Positions 42,883 to 50,798 are shown, counted from the stretch's first letter. The stretch is DNA of 64,000 bases from Chromobacterium phragmitis (GCF_003325475.1 NZ_CP029495.1:3720001-3784000), one strand, 5' to 3'. A program made the numbers and translations. Notes: generated by a model not told the origin, from the sequence alone.

Positions 42883-43377
42883 TCATGCGAGGCCGCCGCC
42901 GTGCCCAGAGTGGCCGCCGATGGCGATCTTCCCGTACCCGGCCAAGACGGGCGGCTCTTGGCTGGGCGCGGGCTCGGCCTTTTCGGCAGCGATGGCCGCA
43001 ACAGCGTCCGGCAGATGGGTCAGGCGCTCATATCGGCTGCCAGCCTCCAGCTCACTCCACGGTGCAACATCGCCATTGAGGTGTAAGCCGGCCACGCCGT
43101 CGCTCTCGCTCATCAAGCCTTGGATGTCATCGACCAAGCCGGACAGCGCCGCCAGAAGCTGGTCACGCTGATGCGCCACCGTCGAATGTCGGGTGGCTGG
43201 CACAAGTCCATGCGACACTTCGGCGTCGGAATAGCCCGCGCAGGCATTCACGCAGGCCCGCGCCCGAATGTAGTCATCCCAGGACAGCCGGGCGATCGCA
43301 GCGCTTTCAGGGTGCGGCGTGGCCGGCTCGCAAACTTCGGTGAACGGCGGCCAGGGTTCTTTGCTGTGTGCCATCAT
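42883..43377 (-). CDS. Phage accessory protein sharing the C-terminal module of the 262-aa gene
   Basis: A 164-aa protein: AHSKEPWPPFTEVCEPATPH, LSWDDYIRARACVNACAGYS, then RDQLLAALSGLVDDIQGLMS and GVAGLHLNGDVAPWSELEAG, the module seen again at 39760-40548. The N-terminal HSKEPWPP-type start and the DRARACVNACAG block are common in phage accessory proteins. Function unknown. Confidence 0.65.
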   Translation of the reverse strand: MMAHSKEPWPPFTEVCEPATPHPESAAIARLSWDDYIRARACVNACAGYSDAEVSHGLVPATRHSTVAHQRDQLLAALSGLVDDIQGLMSESDGVAGLHLNGDVAPWSELEAGSRYERLTHLPDAVAAIAAEKAEPAPSQEPPVLAGYGKIAIGGHSGHGGGLA

Positions 43378-43700
43378 GCTGCACGCCCAAATTTGCATTG
43401 CTGCTGAATGGATTCTTCGAGGTCTCGAACGCGCTGCGCCTGGGTGGAAATCAGTGCCGCATATGCCTTCTTGACGCCAAGTAGGATCATTTCACGGCCG
43501 CGCACCAGGGTTGATGCATAGCCGTTCCTCGATTCAATGCGAGCGATCGCAAGGCTTCTGGAGCTGTTACCAACTTGGATGCTGATTTGATTCTGATGGC
43601 CGGAAAGAGAAAGAAGAGAGGCCTCTTCCTTCAGCTTTTTCAGTTCATCCCTTGCCGCATCCAGCTCCTTCAGTAAGCCGCAAATGTCAGCGGTATTCAT
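43374..43700 (-). CDS. Phage protein with terminal coiled coils
   Basis: A 108-aa protein: NTADICGLLKELDAARDELK coiled start and AQRVRDLEESIQQQCKFG coiled end flank a beta-rich middle. Overlaps rdgC stop and next start by ATGA. Function unknown. Confidence 0.6.
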   Translation of the reverse strand: MNTADICGLLKELDAARDELKKLKEEASLLSLSGHQNQISIQVGNSSRSLAIARIESRNGYASTLVRGREMILLGVKKAYAALISTQAQRVRDLEESIQQQCKFGRAA

Positions 43701-44611
43701 GCAGCCTCCTTGTGCTGTTGGCTATCCTCCAGGCCGCCCAGCGCATCCACCAGATCGACGATCAGCTCGCCAATCGTGGACGCCATCAGCAGCGCCGTCG
43801 CTTCGAACAGGCTTGCGCGGTCGTCGCCGGCCTGGCTGGCTTCGTCTTGCAGGACATCCAGCCACTTGATGCCCTTGATCTGCATCGTGTCGGTCAGCTG
43901 GAAGCGGATCTTCTCGTTCCAGATCAGGCCCAGCTTGACCACCTGCTTGCCGGTGGCGATGTGCTGGCGAATCTCGTCGCTGGTCAGGTCGATGCGGCTG
44001 ACGCGGACCTCGGCGCCGTTCTCGCCGCCGTCCTTCAGCACCGCATCGGCGTCCAGCTCGAAGCCGCCAGGCGCTTCGCCGGCGGCAAGCCAGTCCGTCA
44101 TCGCGGTATGCGGCGCGATCAGGGTGCGCGGCAGCGCGGCCGGGAACGGTGGCAGCGCCTCGCGCAGCTTGGAGACCAGCGCCTCGGCGCGCGGAGCGCT
44201 ACCGGTGTCGGCGATCAGCCAGCCGCCGGCAATGAGCGCCGGCACGCGGGACGGCTTCACGAAGGCGCGCGGCAGCAAGTCGTCGGTCACTTGGTCCTTC
44301 AGCGCCAGCTTCTCCTTGCGGCCGACCTTGCGCAGTTCCTTGGCTTCGATCTCAGCCACCTTGGTGTCGACGGCCTTGCGGATCACTGCCGGCGGCAGCA
44401 CCTTGTCCTCTCGCATCAGGCTCACAAGCATGTGCCCGCGGGTCACGAAAACCGGCTCTTCGAGGTGGGCGGCAGGCGGAACCCACCCCTCGCTGAACCA
44501 GTCGAGGCCGGCGCAAGGCTGAAACGGGCGCTTGGACAGTGCCTCGCTCAGGCTGATAGCGTCCGGCGTATCGGTGAGCCGGAACAGAGTTGCGTTGTTG
44601 AACCAGGTCAT
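43697..44611 (-). CDS. rdgC: Recombination-associated protein RdgC
   Basis: A 304-aa ring-forming DNA-binding protein that modulates RecA and is a common passenger of phage recombination operons. Start TWFNNATLFRL, LDWFSEGWVPPAAH, the YLLRK-like LPRAFVKPSRVPALIAGGWL block and TDTMQIKGIKWLDVL match RdgC. Full length. Host copies exist too, so this is an extra phage-borne version. Confidence 0.88.
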   Translation of the reverse strand: MTWFNNATLFRLTDTPDAISLSEALSKRPFQPCAGLDWFSEGWVPPAAHLEEPVFVTRGHMLVSLMREDKVLPPAVIRKAVDTKVAEIEAKELRKVGRKEKLALKDQVTDDLLPRAFVKPSRVPALIAGGWLIADTGSAPRAEALVSKLREALPPFPAALPRTLIAPHTAMTDWLAAGEAPGGFELDADAVLKDGGENGAEVRVSRIDLTSDEIRQHIATGKQVVKLGLIWNEKIRFQLTDTMQIKGIKWLDVLQDEASQAGDDRASLFEATALLMASTIGELIVDLVDALGGLEDSQQHKEAA

Positions 44612-44955
44612 GCGGCCTCCTTCAGTCCATTAACCAGCAAAGAAGTATTCGCGGCCTCGGCTGCAATGCCGGCCGCGGCGGCCGAGAGCTTGCGCATGTG
44701 CTCGGCGGTCTTGAGCAGGGCGGAAACATCCAGCTCACCGGCCAGCAGCGCGCGGATGACCTGGGCGTTCTCGGCTGTGATCTTGGACAGGTCGATGCCG
44801 TGGACGTGGACCACGTTCATTAGGGTCTGGACCGGCTTGGGGATGTTGCGCTCGTTTTCGTACCGGCTGCCGCCGGATTGGGTGACGCCGAGGACGCCCC
44901 AGAACTGCTGCTGGTTGAGGCCGGTGCTGCGGCGGATGTCGCGGGGGTTTTGCAT
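44608..44955 (-). CDS. Helix-turn-helix phage protein
   Basis: A 115-aa protein with an XRE-like segment DIRRSTGLNQQQFWGVLGVT then GGSRYENERNIPKPVQTLM near the N-terminus and a helical tail. GGAG five bases upstream of the ATG. Similar proteins in phages are annotated as HTH regulators. Confidence 0.7.
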   Translation of the reverse strand: MQNPRDIRRSTGLNQQQFWGVLGVTQSGGSRYENERNIPKPVQTLMNVVHVHGIDLSKITAENAQVIRALLAGELDVSALLKTAEHMRKLSAAAAGIAAEAANTSLLVNGLKEAA

Positions 44956-44974
44956 GATGGCTCCAGAATTGATG

Positions 44975-44995
44975 AAGCCCGCGCGAGGCGGGCTT
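44975..44995 (-). terminator. Hairpin between ssb and the HTH gene
   Basis: AAGCCCGC-ctcgc-GCGGGCTT on the minus strand with only TCATC after it. A weak terminator or processing site. Confidence 0.45.
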
Positions 44996-45052
44996 GCTTG
45001 ATCATGGCGGCGCGTATCCACATGCGCCGGCGGTGGGCTGTTACTGGCATTG

Positions 45053-45466
45053 CTAGAAGGGAATCCCGTCCTCGTCAAAGTCGTCTATGGGCGGTTGCGA
45101 TTGTTGTTCGCGGCGGCGGGGCGGCGGGGCCTCACGCGATGGCTGCTCGGTGCCTTCCTGTCGGCCGCCTTGCAGGCTCAGTTCGTTGACGCGCACATCC
45201 GGGGACAAGCGCTTGTTGCCGTCCTTGTCCTGCCATTCCCGTAGCAACAGCTGGCCGTACACGGTCACTTGCTGGCCCTTGGCCAGGTAGTTCTTCAGCG
45301 ATTCGCCGCGCTTGCCCCATATCTGGCAGCTGAACCAATTGGTGGACTTGCGGTCGCCGTAGCCGATGTCGCTGGCCACGCGAAAGGTGAGGATCGGCTC
45401 GCCGGCCGGCGTGTAGCGAAGCTCGGCGTCGGCGGCCAGGCGGCCGTCAAAGGTGATGCTGTTCAT
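45053..45466 (-). CDS. ssb: Single-stranded DNA-binding protein
   Basis: A 137-aa OB-fold protein (NSITFDGRLAADAELRYTPA, NWFSCQIWGKRGESL) with a flexible Gln/Pro/Arg linker and the acidic C-terminal hook DDFDEDGIPF that recruits repair proteins. It lies with Bet and the exonuclease, forming the phage recombination set. Confidence 0.92.
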   Translation of the reverse strand: MNSITFDGRLAADAELRYTPAGEPILTFRVASDIGYGDRKSTNWFSCQIWGKRGESLKNYLAKGQQVTVYGQLLLREWQDKDGNKRLSPDVRVNELSLQGGRQEGTEQPSREAPPPRRREQQSQPPIDDFDEDGIPF

Positions 45467-45473
45467 GGCGTCC

Positions 45474-46448
45474 TCAATATTGGATGGCGACGTGGCGCAC
45501 TTGTTTTTTGACGATGGCGCAGACCACTGCCTTGGCTTGGTCTTCGGTCAGCCCGGTGGCCATCAGGTCGTCCAGCGCCTCGCGGTTCACCTTGGCGCGG
45601 TGGGCGGTATCTGCTGCGCGCCGGCGTTCTTCTGCGGCCTTGGCTTCGGCCTCTTGCTCTTGCCGGCGCCGCTCGGCCGTGGCGGCTTCTTCGGCAGCCT
45701 TGATGCGATCCTCTTCAGCCTTGATCGCTGCCAGCCTGGCGCGCTCCTCGGCCTCGGCCTTCTCGCGGACGGCGCGGGCCTCGGCATCCTTGGCGCGCTG
45801 CTCGGCGGCCAGGCGCTCTTGCTTGGCGCGCTCGGCGGCGAGCTTGGCTTCCAGTTCGCGTCGCATGGCCGCTTGGCGGTCGGCTTCTGCCTTCTCCTCG
45901 GCTTCGCGTCGCGCCTTCTCTTCGGCCTGCCGGGCAATCTCGGCCTCGCGCTCTCGCTGGGCGCGCAGGTCAGCTTGGCGCTTTTCCTCTGCGACCCGGT
46001 CAAACTCGCGATTCATCAGCAGGGCGATTTCGTGGTCAGTTTCGACCTTGAGGGCGAGGGCCGCGGCTTCTTCGGCGGCCTTCTTCTCAACCGCGAGGCG
46101 CTCTTGCTCGGCTTCCCAATCGGTCAAGGGTTGGCGGACTTCATCTTTTAGCCGGTCAAGAAAGTCACGCATGTGCTTGCGGCTTTCATCAATCTGTTTC
46201 GGCAGTTCCTTCAACTCGGCTACGCGCTCTTTGGCGAGGTCGTCCAGGTAGGTTTTGGCCTTGGCCACGTTGTAGGCAACGCTGGCAATGCTCTTGCGGC
46301 TGGTCGCCGTGGACAGATCCGGCGCGATGCTCATAGCCTTGGTGCGGATCTGCTCCAATATCCCATCTAGGGTGGGGCGATGTAGAAAAACCTCCTGAAC
46401 GGAGGCCTTTTCGATGACTACGAGGTCTTTGATATCTTCGGCTGCCAT
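45474..46448 (-). CDS. Long coiled-coil phage protein in the recombination cluster
   Basis: A 324-aa protein with globular ends (TRKSIASVAYNVAKAKTYLD and a C-terminal TGLTEDQAKAVVCAIVKKQV helical domain) joined by a highly charged Ala/Glu/Arg coiled coil of about 170 residues, TolA-like in composition. Proteins of this build regularly separate ssb from the YqaJ exonuclease in phage operons; the function is unknown, perhaps a nuclease cofactor. Confidence 0.75.
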   Translation of the reverse strand: MAAEDIKDLVVIEKASVQEVFLHRPTLDGILEQIRTKAMSIAPDLSTATSRKSIASVAYNVAKAKTYLDDLAKERVAELKELPKQIDESRKHMRDFLDRLKDEVRQPLTDWEAEQERLAVEKKAAEEAAALALKVETDHEIALLMNREFDRVAEEKRQADLRAQREREAEIARQAEEKARREAEEKAEADRQAAMRRELEAKLAAERAKQERLAAEQRAKDAEARAVREKAEAEERARLAAIKAEEDRIKAAEEAATAERRRQEQEAEAKAAEERRRAADTAHRAKVNREALDDLMATGLTEDQAKAVVCAIVKKQVRHVAIQY

Positions 46449-46449
46449 G

Positions 46450-47064
46450 TCATGCCGCCTTCCCGTGGGTCAGCTCTTGGATGGTGCCTTCCAGCTCCGA
46501 CAAGAAGGCATTGACCTCGCCCAGCATTTCAGCGATGAAGTCATCATCGCGGGTGATCCGTTTGCAGAAATAGGCCATGTCTTCAGGCAGCCTGTCGTCG
46601 TAGCTGATGAAGTCACACCACTGGCGGCCAGTGCAGGCCATTTGCGCCTGCATCTGGATGAAATACTCTTTCCTCGGCTTTCCGGAGCGAAGCGTCTCTA
46701 TATGCGTCCAGGTGTTGGGGCATTTGATTTCGATGAGGCCGTCCAGGCCGACAAGTCCGTCCGGCGATGCGCCAAAGTCCGGGATGTCGGGATGGATGAC
46801 AAGGCCTGTTTCAGCGACTATTTCGCCGGTTTCCAGCATGTAAATGGCACGGGCTTTTGGTTCGATGTCTACGCCGCGCTGCATTGCTGCAGTGGTGAAC
46901 CGTTCTTCCATCTTGCCGGTCAGACGCTGGCAGATCAGTTCCGCCATGTAGTTTTGACGGCTGGCCGCCGGGCCGGATTTGGTCCGTGCCATGATGTCGG
47001 ATACTCGGGAGCCGGTGACTTTGCCCAGGCGGGCCGCAAACCATTCTTCGCTACGCTGTTCCAT
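46450..47064 (-). CDS. YqaJ/lambda-type exonuclease
   Basis: A 204-aa PD-(D/E)xK exonuclease working with Bet in single-strand annealing recombination. RSEEWFAARLGKVTGSRV is the YqaJ start, the catalytic set is FGASPDGLV (Asp102) and LIEIKCPN (Glu112, Lys114), and YFIQMQAQMACTGR gives the QMQxQ helix. Full length. Confidence 0.9.
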   Translation of the reverse strand: MEQRSEEWFAARLGKVTGSRVSDIMARTKSGPAASRQNYMAELICQRLTGKMEERFTTAAMQRGVDIEPKARAIYMLETGEIVAETGLVIHPDIPDFGASPDGLVGLDGLIEIKCPNTWTHIETLRSGKPRKEYFIQMQAQMACTGRQWCDFISYDDRLPEDMAYFCKRITRDDDFIAEMLGEVNAFLSELEGTIQELTHGKAA

Positions 47065-47067
47065 GTC

Positions 47068-47841
47068 TTACTCCGCAAAAGGGATTTCTTCGGGTTCATC
47101 TTGGGGCGAAGCGGCCATCGCGCTTGCTTCAGCCGCGATGGTGCCCAGCCGTTGCATTTCGTCGGTTCCGATAACAGCCCGATCTGCCTTGGCAAGTCCT
47201 TGCAGGTGCGCACGCAGCGCATCAACGTTCCCAGTATTCGCAATTGCCTCGGCGGCACGGATTAGCTCGCCGCGGCGCGGGTTTTCGGCCTCGCCTTCAA
47301 AAACTCGGCCGGTTGCCGCTGGCGTAACGTCACGCTCAGCGATTCGTTCCGCCTCGTCCTGGTCGTAAATTCCAGCGAAGCCGAATGCGAGGCGGGCGCA
47401 TTGAATCATGGCCTTGTGGCGCAGCATGCGCTTAGGGTGCGACTTCCATGGACCGACGCCCTCGCGTTTGCACTCGTCCATGAACTCAGTAACAGAGGTG
47501 GGCCGGCTCCGGTCCTTGCGGTAAATTTTGCAGGTGCAGCTTTCGGCATCCTGCTCAAACTCCATCCCGTCGAAGTTCTTGTCGCCGTTGATGATGCGGC
47601 TCCAGCCATCCACGCCGACGACCGGGACGATTCCGTTATTGCGATCCGGGAAGGCGTAGATTTCCTTGGTCCAGGGGTTTAGGCCGTATTGGTTGGCGAC
47701 GATCAGCAGCGCGGTCATCTGCGCATCCGTTACAGGGCCTTTGAAGGCTGTCTGCTTGAGCGTGGCCATCAGCTCAGTGCCATCGCCAAGGTTGAAGCGG
47801 CTGGCCAGCTGGCCGGTCAGTGTGGTCAGTGCGGCGCTCAT
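47068..47841 (-). CDS. bet: Phage recombination protein Bet (RecT/Redbeta family)
   Basis: A 257-aa single-strand annealing protein. LMATLKQTAFKGPVTDAQMT, ANQYGLNPWTKEIYAFPDRN and VPVVGVDGWSRIINGD are Bet signatures. MLRHKAMIQCARLAFGFAGI ends the core. The start MSAALTT has AAAGGA upstream. Adjacent exonuclease and SSB complete the Red-like set. Confidence 0.92.
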   Translation of the reverse strand: MSAALTTLTGQLASRFNLGDGTELMATLKQTAFKGPVTDAQMTALLIVANQYGLNPWTKEIYAFPDRNNGIVPVVGVDGWSRIINGDKNFDGMEFEQDAESCTCKIYRKDRSRPTSVTEFMDECKREGVGPWKSHPKRMLRHKAMIQCARLAFGFAGIYDQDEAERIAERDVTPAATGRVFEGEAENPRRGELIRAAEAIANTGNVDALRAHLQGLAKADRAVIGTDEMQRLGTIAAEASAMAASPQDEPEEIPFAE

Positions 47842-47873
47842 GGAAATCCTTTCTGCCCGAGACTCTGCCGGAC

Positions 47874-47899
47874 ATAAGAAAGCCCGCTTACGCAGGCTT
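47874..47899 (-). terminator. Hairpin upstream of bet
   Basis: AAGCCTGC-gtaa-GCGGGCTT with one mismatch, then TCTTATG on the minus strand. A modest terminator in the leftward operon. Confidence 0.55.
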
Positions 47900-48058
47900 G
47901 TGGATTGCGAACAGGATGTCTTCGACGACGTGGCGCTCGCGCTGCTTTTGGGCTGCGCGCCGGGCATGCTGAGGCGTATCTTTCAGCGACCCGCCTTGCT
48001 GGATCATCCGAGACTTCAGAGCGTTGTGCATGCGGTCCAGGGGGATGGTTCGGCTCAT
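47888..48058 (-). CDS. Small phage protein of unknown function
   Basis: A 56-aa basic protein SRTIPLDRMHNALKSRMIQQ with HARRAAQKQRERHVVEDILF. Starts in the stop of the 97-aa gene (ATGA). Confidence 0.5.
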   Translation of the reverse strand: MSRTIPLDRMHNALKSRMIQQGGSLKDTPQHARRAAQKQRERHVVEDILFAIHKPA

Positions 48059-48348
48059 GCGGCCTTCCGCATCATGTCTTGCGCGTAGCTGTCGGCCGCA
48101 GCGTCCAGCATCTGGATGGTTTTGCGACGAGCGGGGCAATCCGGCATGGAGTAGACCAGCGCCAGCACCTGTGAGGCCATCGCCATGGTGGCCTCGTTGC
48201 GGTTGGCCACGTCCGACCAGTCGATACCGTCCGCAGTGTACTGCTCGCGCATCAGCTCGAACTGGTGATCAGCAGCAGCGGCGAGCGTTTCGCCGTGAAT
48301 GTGGTGTGCAATAGCGCCTTGAACAGGGCAGAAAAGACGAGCGTTCAT
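48055..48348 (-). CDS. Small phage protein of unknown function
   Basis: A 97-aa helical protein NARLFCPVQGAIAHHIHGET with CPARRKTIQMLDAAADSYAQ. GGAG eight bases upstream; both ends overlap neighbours. Confidence 0.55.
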   Translation of the reverse strand: MNARLFCPVQGAIAHHIHGETLAAAADHQFELMREQYTADGIDWSDVANRNEATMAMASQVLALVYSMPDCPARRKTIQMLDAAADSYAQDMMRKAA

Positions 48349-48443
48349 TTCAGTTGCTCCAGGGCCTGAGCCAAAGTGACTGCGGCGAAGAAGATGGATG
48401 TGGCGATGAAGCCGCCGATGGCGTACTTGATCCGCGCCTTCAT
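48345..48443 (-). CDS. 32-aa single-pass membrane microprotein
   Basis: MKARIKYAIGGFIATSIFFA then AVTLAQALEQLK: one membrane helix with a basic N-terminus. It starts in the stop of the gene before and ends in the start of the next (ATGA at both ends), so it is a coupled member of the chain. Confidence 0.55.
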   Translation of the reverse strand: MKARIKYAIGGFIATSIFFAAVTLAQALEQLK

Positions 48444-48688
48444 AGCCGCGACATCCCGGTAGGGAGGTAATCCGGCAGCATGGTGCCTGCGCGATCAAGC
48501 GCCTCGCCCTTGCTGCGAGCCAGGACGATCAGGTTGTCTACGCGGCGGCGGGTTCGCGGGAACTGGAAGTTCATGCGGTAGCCGGTAAGCGAGTGGATTG
48601 CGTAGCTGCCGGAGTTGGCCGCCTGCAGCGCGCGGCAGTTGACGTTGATCTGCGCGGCAGCCGGCGCAGGGATGGCGTTGGCGATCAT
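48440..48688 (-). CDS. Small phage protein of unknown function
   Basis: An 82-aa protein ALQAANSGSYAIHSLTGYRM, TRRRVDNLIVLARSKGEALD. Coupled at both ends. No motif. Confidence 0.5.
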   Translation of the reverse strand: MIANAIPAPAAAQINVNCRALQAANSGSYAIHSLTGYRMNFQFPRTRRRVDNLIVLARSKGEALDRAGTMLPDYLPTGMSRL

Positions 48689-48864
48689 GCTGCTTCCTTT
48701 CGCTGAAGGGTGGCGCGCGGCTTATAGTTGGCAGCGTTGATTCGCTCCTGGCTGGCGGCGCGGATGATGGCGGAATGCCTGTTTGATGCCTGCACACCCT
48801 CAATGCGGAGGGTGGCGCCATTGGTCTTGGCGCGCGGCACGAATTCGACGGTGAAGGTGTGCAT
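48685..48864 (-). CDS. 59-aa phage protein of unknown function
   Basis: MHTFTVEFVPRAKTNGATLR, then EGVQASNRHSAIIRAASQER. A small beta-alpha protein. AAGGAA precedes the ATG. ATGA overlap with the next gene. Confidence 0.55.
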   Translation of the reverse strand: MHTFTVEFVPRAKTNGATLRIEGVQASNRHSAIIRAASQERINAANYKPRATLQRKEAA

Positions 48865-48888
48865 GGCGGTTTCCTTGGAAATGGGGTG

Positions 48889-49317
48889 CTAGTCGGTGTA
48901 AGCGATGAACTTGAATCTGCCGTTGCCGAAGTGCTGGAATCTGCCTCCGAACGTCCCATTTACCAGTTTGCGGACTTCATCCGCCGTAGTGCCTGGCGGA
49001 TAACAACCTTCCTTGATCATTGAGGCGTTGGTATGTGGCTTGCTGTGCCAGTCGATTTTGCTGGTATCCAGAGGCCTGGGCGTCCATGTGCGATATACGC
49101 CTGTTTCCTTGTCGACGTTGACCACGAAGTCGTTGAACACCTCGTCGTCCGCTGCCTCCCATCCACAAACAGGGCAATACTCACGAGGTGTAGTGCAGTA
49201 ATGGCAAGGAGGGGAAATGTGGCAGCTGCAGTTCTCGCGCGGATGTTCTTCAATCACGCCTTGGCAGCCCATGCGCTTGCACGTCTCGCCCTCAAGTTGT
49301 CCGTACTCTTCGGCCAT
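48889..49317 (-). CDS. Cys-rich phage protein of unknown function
   Basis: A 142-aa protein with CKRMGCQGVIEEHPRENCSCH and CHYCTTPREYCPVCGW clusters (two likely zinc sites) and a C-terminal domain ending RFKFIAYTD. GGAG six bases before MAEEYG. The Cys pattern is seen in other phage proteins without assigned role. Confidence 0.6.
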   Translation of the reverse strand: MAEEYGQLEGETCKRMGCQGVIEEHPRENCSCHISPPCHYCTTPREYCPVCGWEAADDEVFNDFVVNVDKETGVYRTWTPRPLDTSKIDWHSKPHTNASMIKEGCYPPGTTADEVRKLVNGTFGGRFQHFGNGRFKFIAYTD

Positions 49318-49329
49318 AACGGTCTCCAG

Positions 49330-49356
49330 AAAAAAGAAACCCGGCGCGAGGCCGGG
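49330..49356 (-). terminator. Terminator upstream of the Cys-rich gene
   Basis: CCCGGC-ctcgc-GCCGGG then TTTCTTTTTT on the minus strand: a strong intrinsic terminator early in the leftward operon. Confidence 0.8.
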
Positions 49357-49454
49357 CAAGTGAAGGAGAAACAAGGAGAAGCCTGCGAATCGCAGGGGTG
49401 GGGCGACTGGCATGATCCATCATCCAGCCGGGGAGGGCTTGGCCCTCGGCCCCA

Positions 49455-49470
49455 CCGCTGAAATCAGCGG
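49455..49470. repeat. Small perfect hairpin
   Basis: CCGCTGA-AA-TCAGCGG in the 380-bp stretch without a convincing gene (49357-49740). Confidence 0.6.
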
Positions 49471-49624
49471 TCCTACCGGCATCAGACTACCCGCGAAGGC
49501 TGCCGGCGCTGTTGCACGGGCCTACGGTGATCTGTGGCCCACCCATCTGCGCATATCGGTTGGGGTGCGCAACCGGAAGTTCTCCCGCCGAAGCGGCCCC
49601 GGCACAGTGCGGGGTGTCTACTCA

Positions 49625-49719
49625 CTGCATCGCTGAACGTCTTGCGGCTCCTGCCCGGGTGGCGCCCGGTAAGCGCGGCCAGCGCTACACTTGCTCGCAC
49701 AAGGCGTTCAGCAATGCAG
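49625..49719. repeat. Long imperfect inverted repeat, possible structured RNA
   Basis: The 20-nt arms 49625-49644 and 49700-49719 pair at 18 of 20 positions, leaving one wobble and one mismatch on either strand. The 55-nt interior contains CCGGG-tggcg-CCCGG and GCGC-ggcca-GCGC stems. No protein-coding pattern fits. It could be a phage leader RNA, a regulatory RNA or the end of a decayed insertion. Confidence 0.5.
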
Positions 49720-49740
49720 CCGGCTGTCGCCGGCGGCGGC

Positions 49741-49920
49741 TTAGGCGGCCTTCAGCTGCTTCGGGCGGCAGGATGTCACCTTGTCGCTGCCGTCTTCCTG
49801 CACTTTGATGAAGTCGCCCTTGGCGCCCTTGGTGATGTCGATGATCTTGCCTTTACCTTCGCGGCCGTGGATGGTGGTGAAGCTGACCGACTGGCCCTTC
49901 GTGAAACCCTGTTCGCTCAT
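49741..49920 (-). CDS. Small SH3/KOW-like phage protein
   Basis: A 59-aa protein: SEQGFTKGQSVSFTTIHGRE, then GKGKIIDITKGAKGDFIKVQ, a KOW/Tudor-like five-strand pattern around GREGKGKI. AAAGGA upstream of the ATG. Function unknown; perhaps nucleic-acid binding. Confidence 0.65.
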   Translation of the reverse strand: MSEQGFTKGQSVSFTTIHGREGKGKIIDITKGAKGDFIKVQEDGSDKVTSCRPKQLKAA

Positions 49921-50002
49921 GCGATGTCCTTTCGTGTTGAGGCATTGACCTACACGGATGGCGGCTTGAGCCTGGCTTCCTGTGAGACTAACCGCGCAAT
50001 CC

Positions 50003-50110
50003 CTATGCGCTCTCCCACCAGACGAAACCGCCATGCGTGTAGGTGGCCGCTTGCGGCGGCCAGTCGTCTGGAAAGGTTCGGCACCAGCCGCCGCTGTCGT
50101 TCGTGGACAT
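50003..50110 (-). CDS. 35-aa Trp-rich phage microprotein
   Basis: MSTNDSGGWCRTFPDDWPPQ then AATYTHGGFVWWESA. Four Trp in 35 residues and a coherent pattern suggest a real gene, but no good Shine-Dalgarno site is visible. Confidence 0.4.
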   Translation of the reverse strand: MSTNDSGGWCRTFPDDWPPQAATYTHGGFVWWESA

Positions 50111-50233
50111 TTAGGGCCCGTCTTGAACGACAGAGAAGTCATCCAGGCCTATCTTGTTGGCGCCCGTTTAACGACCGGGCCAGTCTCTCAAGCCGTTAAG
50201 GCCGCTCTCGCCTTTTTGCTGCTGAGCGTTCTC

Positions 50234-50626
50234 TCACGCCGTCACGAATCTTTCGACCATCGTCGCGCCGCTATCGGCAATGCGGTGTGCCGTTGCATGT
50301 ATAAGGCTGGTTGAGTGCGTTCTGCCGTTCGCCACTCGGCTAGTGATCCGGTGCGCCGCAGCGCCATCCGTGGTCCGGTACTCGCCTACCACATCCACCC
50401 GTTCGCTTCCTTTGCTCGGTCGCTGGTCGTGGTCTCCAGTGCTGCAAAACTTCATTCCCCCGTTACTCGCCACGGTGGGCTTGGCGTCTCGCTGCTGCCG
50501 AGGGTGGTTCTCACGCTCGACTAACTTTCTCTGCGCCTGCGATGGCGCTGTCCCCTCTACCACGTCAGCAAGTTGATACCGGAGGGCTGTACCTTTAGGA
50601 GCGCTCACGCGCTTGCACCGGGCCAT
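50234..50626 (-). CDS. Basic phage protein at the head of the leftward operon (position of N)
   Basis: A 130-aa basic protein, MARCKRVSAPKG start with GGGGAG five bases upstream, an Arg/Gln-rich helix QAQRKLVERENHPRQQRDAK (residues about 34-53) and a tail TSLIHATAHRIADSGATMVE. It is the first frame after the leftward promoter, where lambda carries the N antiterminator, and several terminators follow in the operon. Codon usage is ordinary and no homologue was recognised, so both existence and role are uncertain. Confidence 0.35.
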   Translation of the reverse strand: MARCKRVSAPKGTALRYQLADVVEGTAPSQAQRKLVERENHPRQQRDAKPTVASNGGMKFCSTGDHDQRPSKGSERVDVVGEYRTTDGAAAHRITSRVANGRTHSTSLIHATAHRIADSGATMVERFVTA

Positions 50627-50734
50627 TTGGCTCCCCGCACTCACTGGCCATTGCTGGCACCGATTCGGCATTGCTGCCGGAGGGCGGTCTGTTGCTTCGT
50701 GCTGTTAAGGATCGGTGCACAGTATTGCTGTGCT

Positions 50735-50798
50735 GATGGGGTAACAATAACCTCATGGGTTACTTTAATCAAGATGTTTTCAGTTACCTGATGGGTTA
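50735..50798 (-). promoter_or_regulatory. Leftward early promoter PL with two operators (OL)
   Basis: Minus strand TTGATT (50772-50767), 17-bp spacer, TATTGT (50749-50744). Operator 1, TAACC-tcatg-GGTTA (50748-50762), fills the spacer. Operator 2, TTACC-tgatg-GGTTA (50784-50798), lies just upstream. The same 15-bp pattern recurs at 55940-55954 and, diverged, at 55881-55895 by the CI-like gene, so this is the expected OL site. Confidence 0.65.

Noticed and set aside
38000..44000. CRISPR-like repeats
   Set aside because: Recurring strings are protein modules at irregular distances, not regularly spaced direct repeats; no cas genes.
49482..49700. 72-codon minus-strand frame
   Set aside because: Arg/Pro-rich translation without ribosome site, overlapping the long inverted repeat; non-coding interpretation preferred.
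50280..50576. 98-codon plus-strand frame
   Set aside because: Cys/Val-rich shadow of the leftward leader, no start signal.
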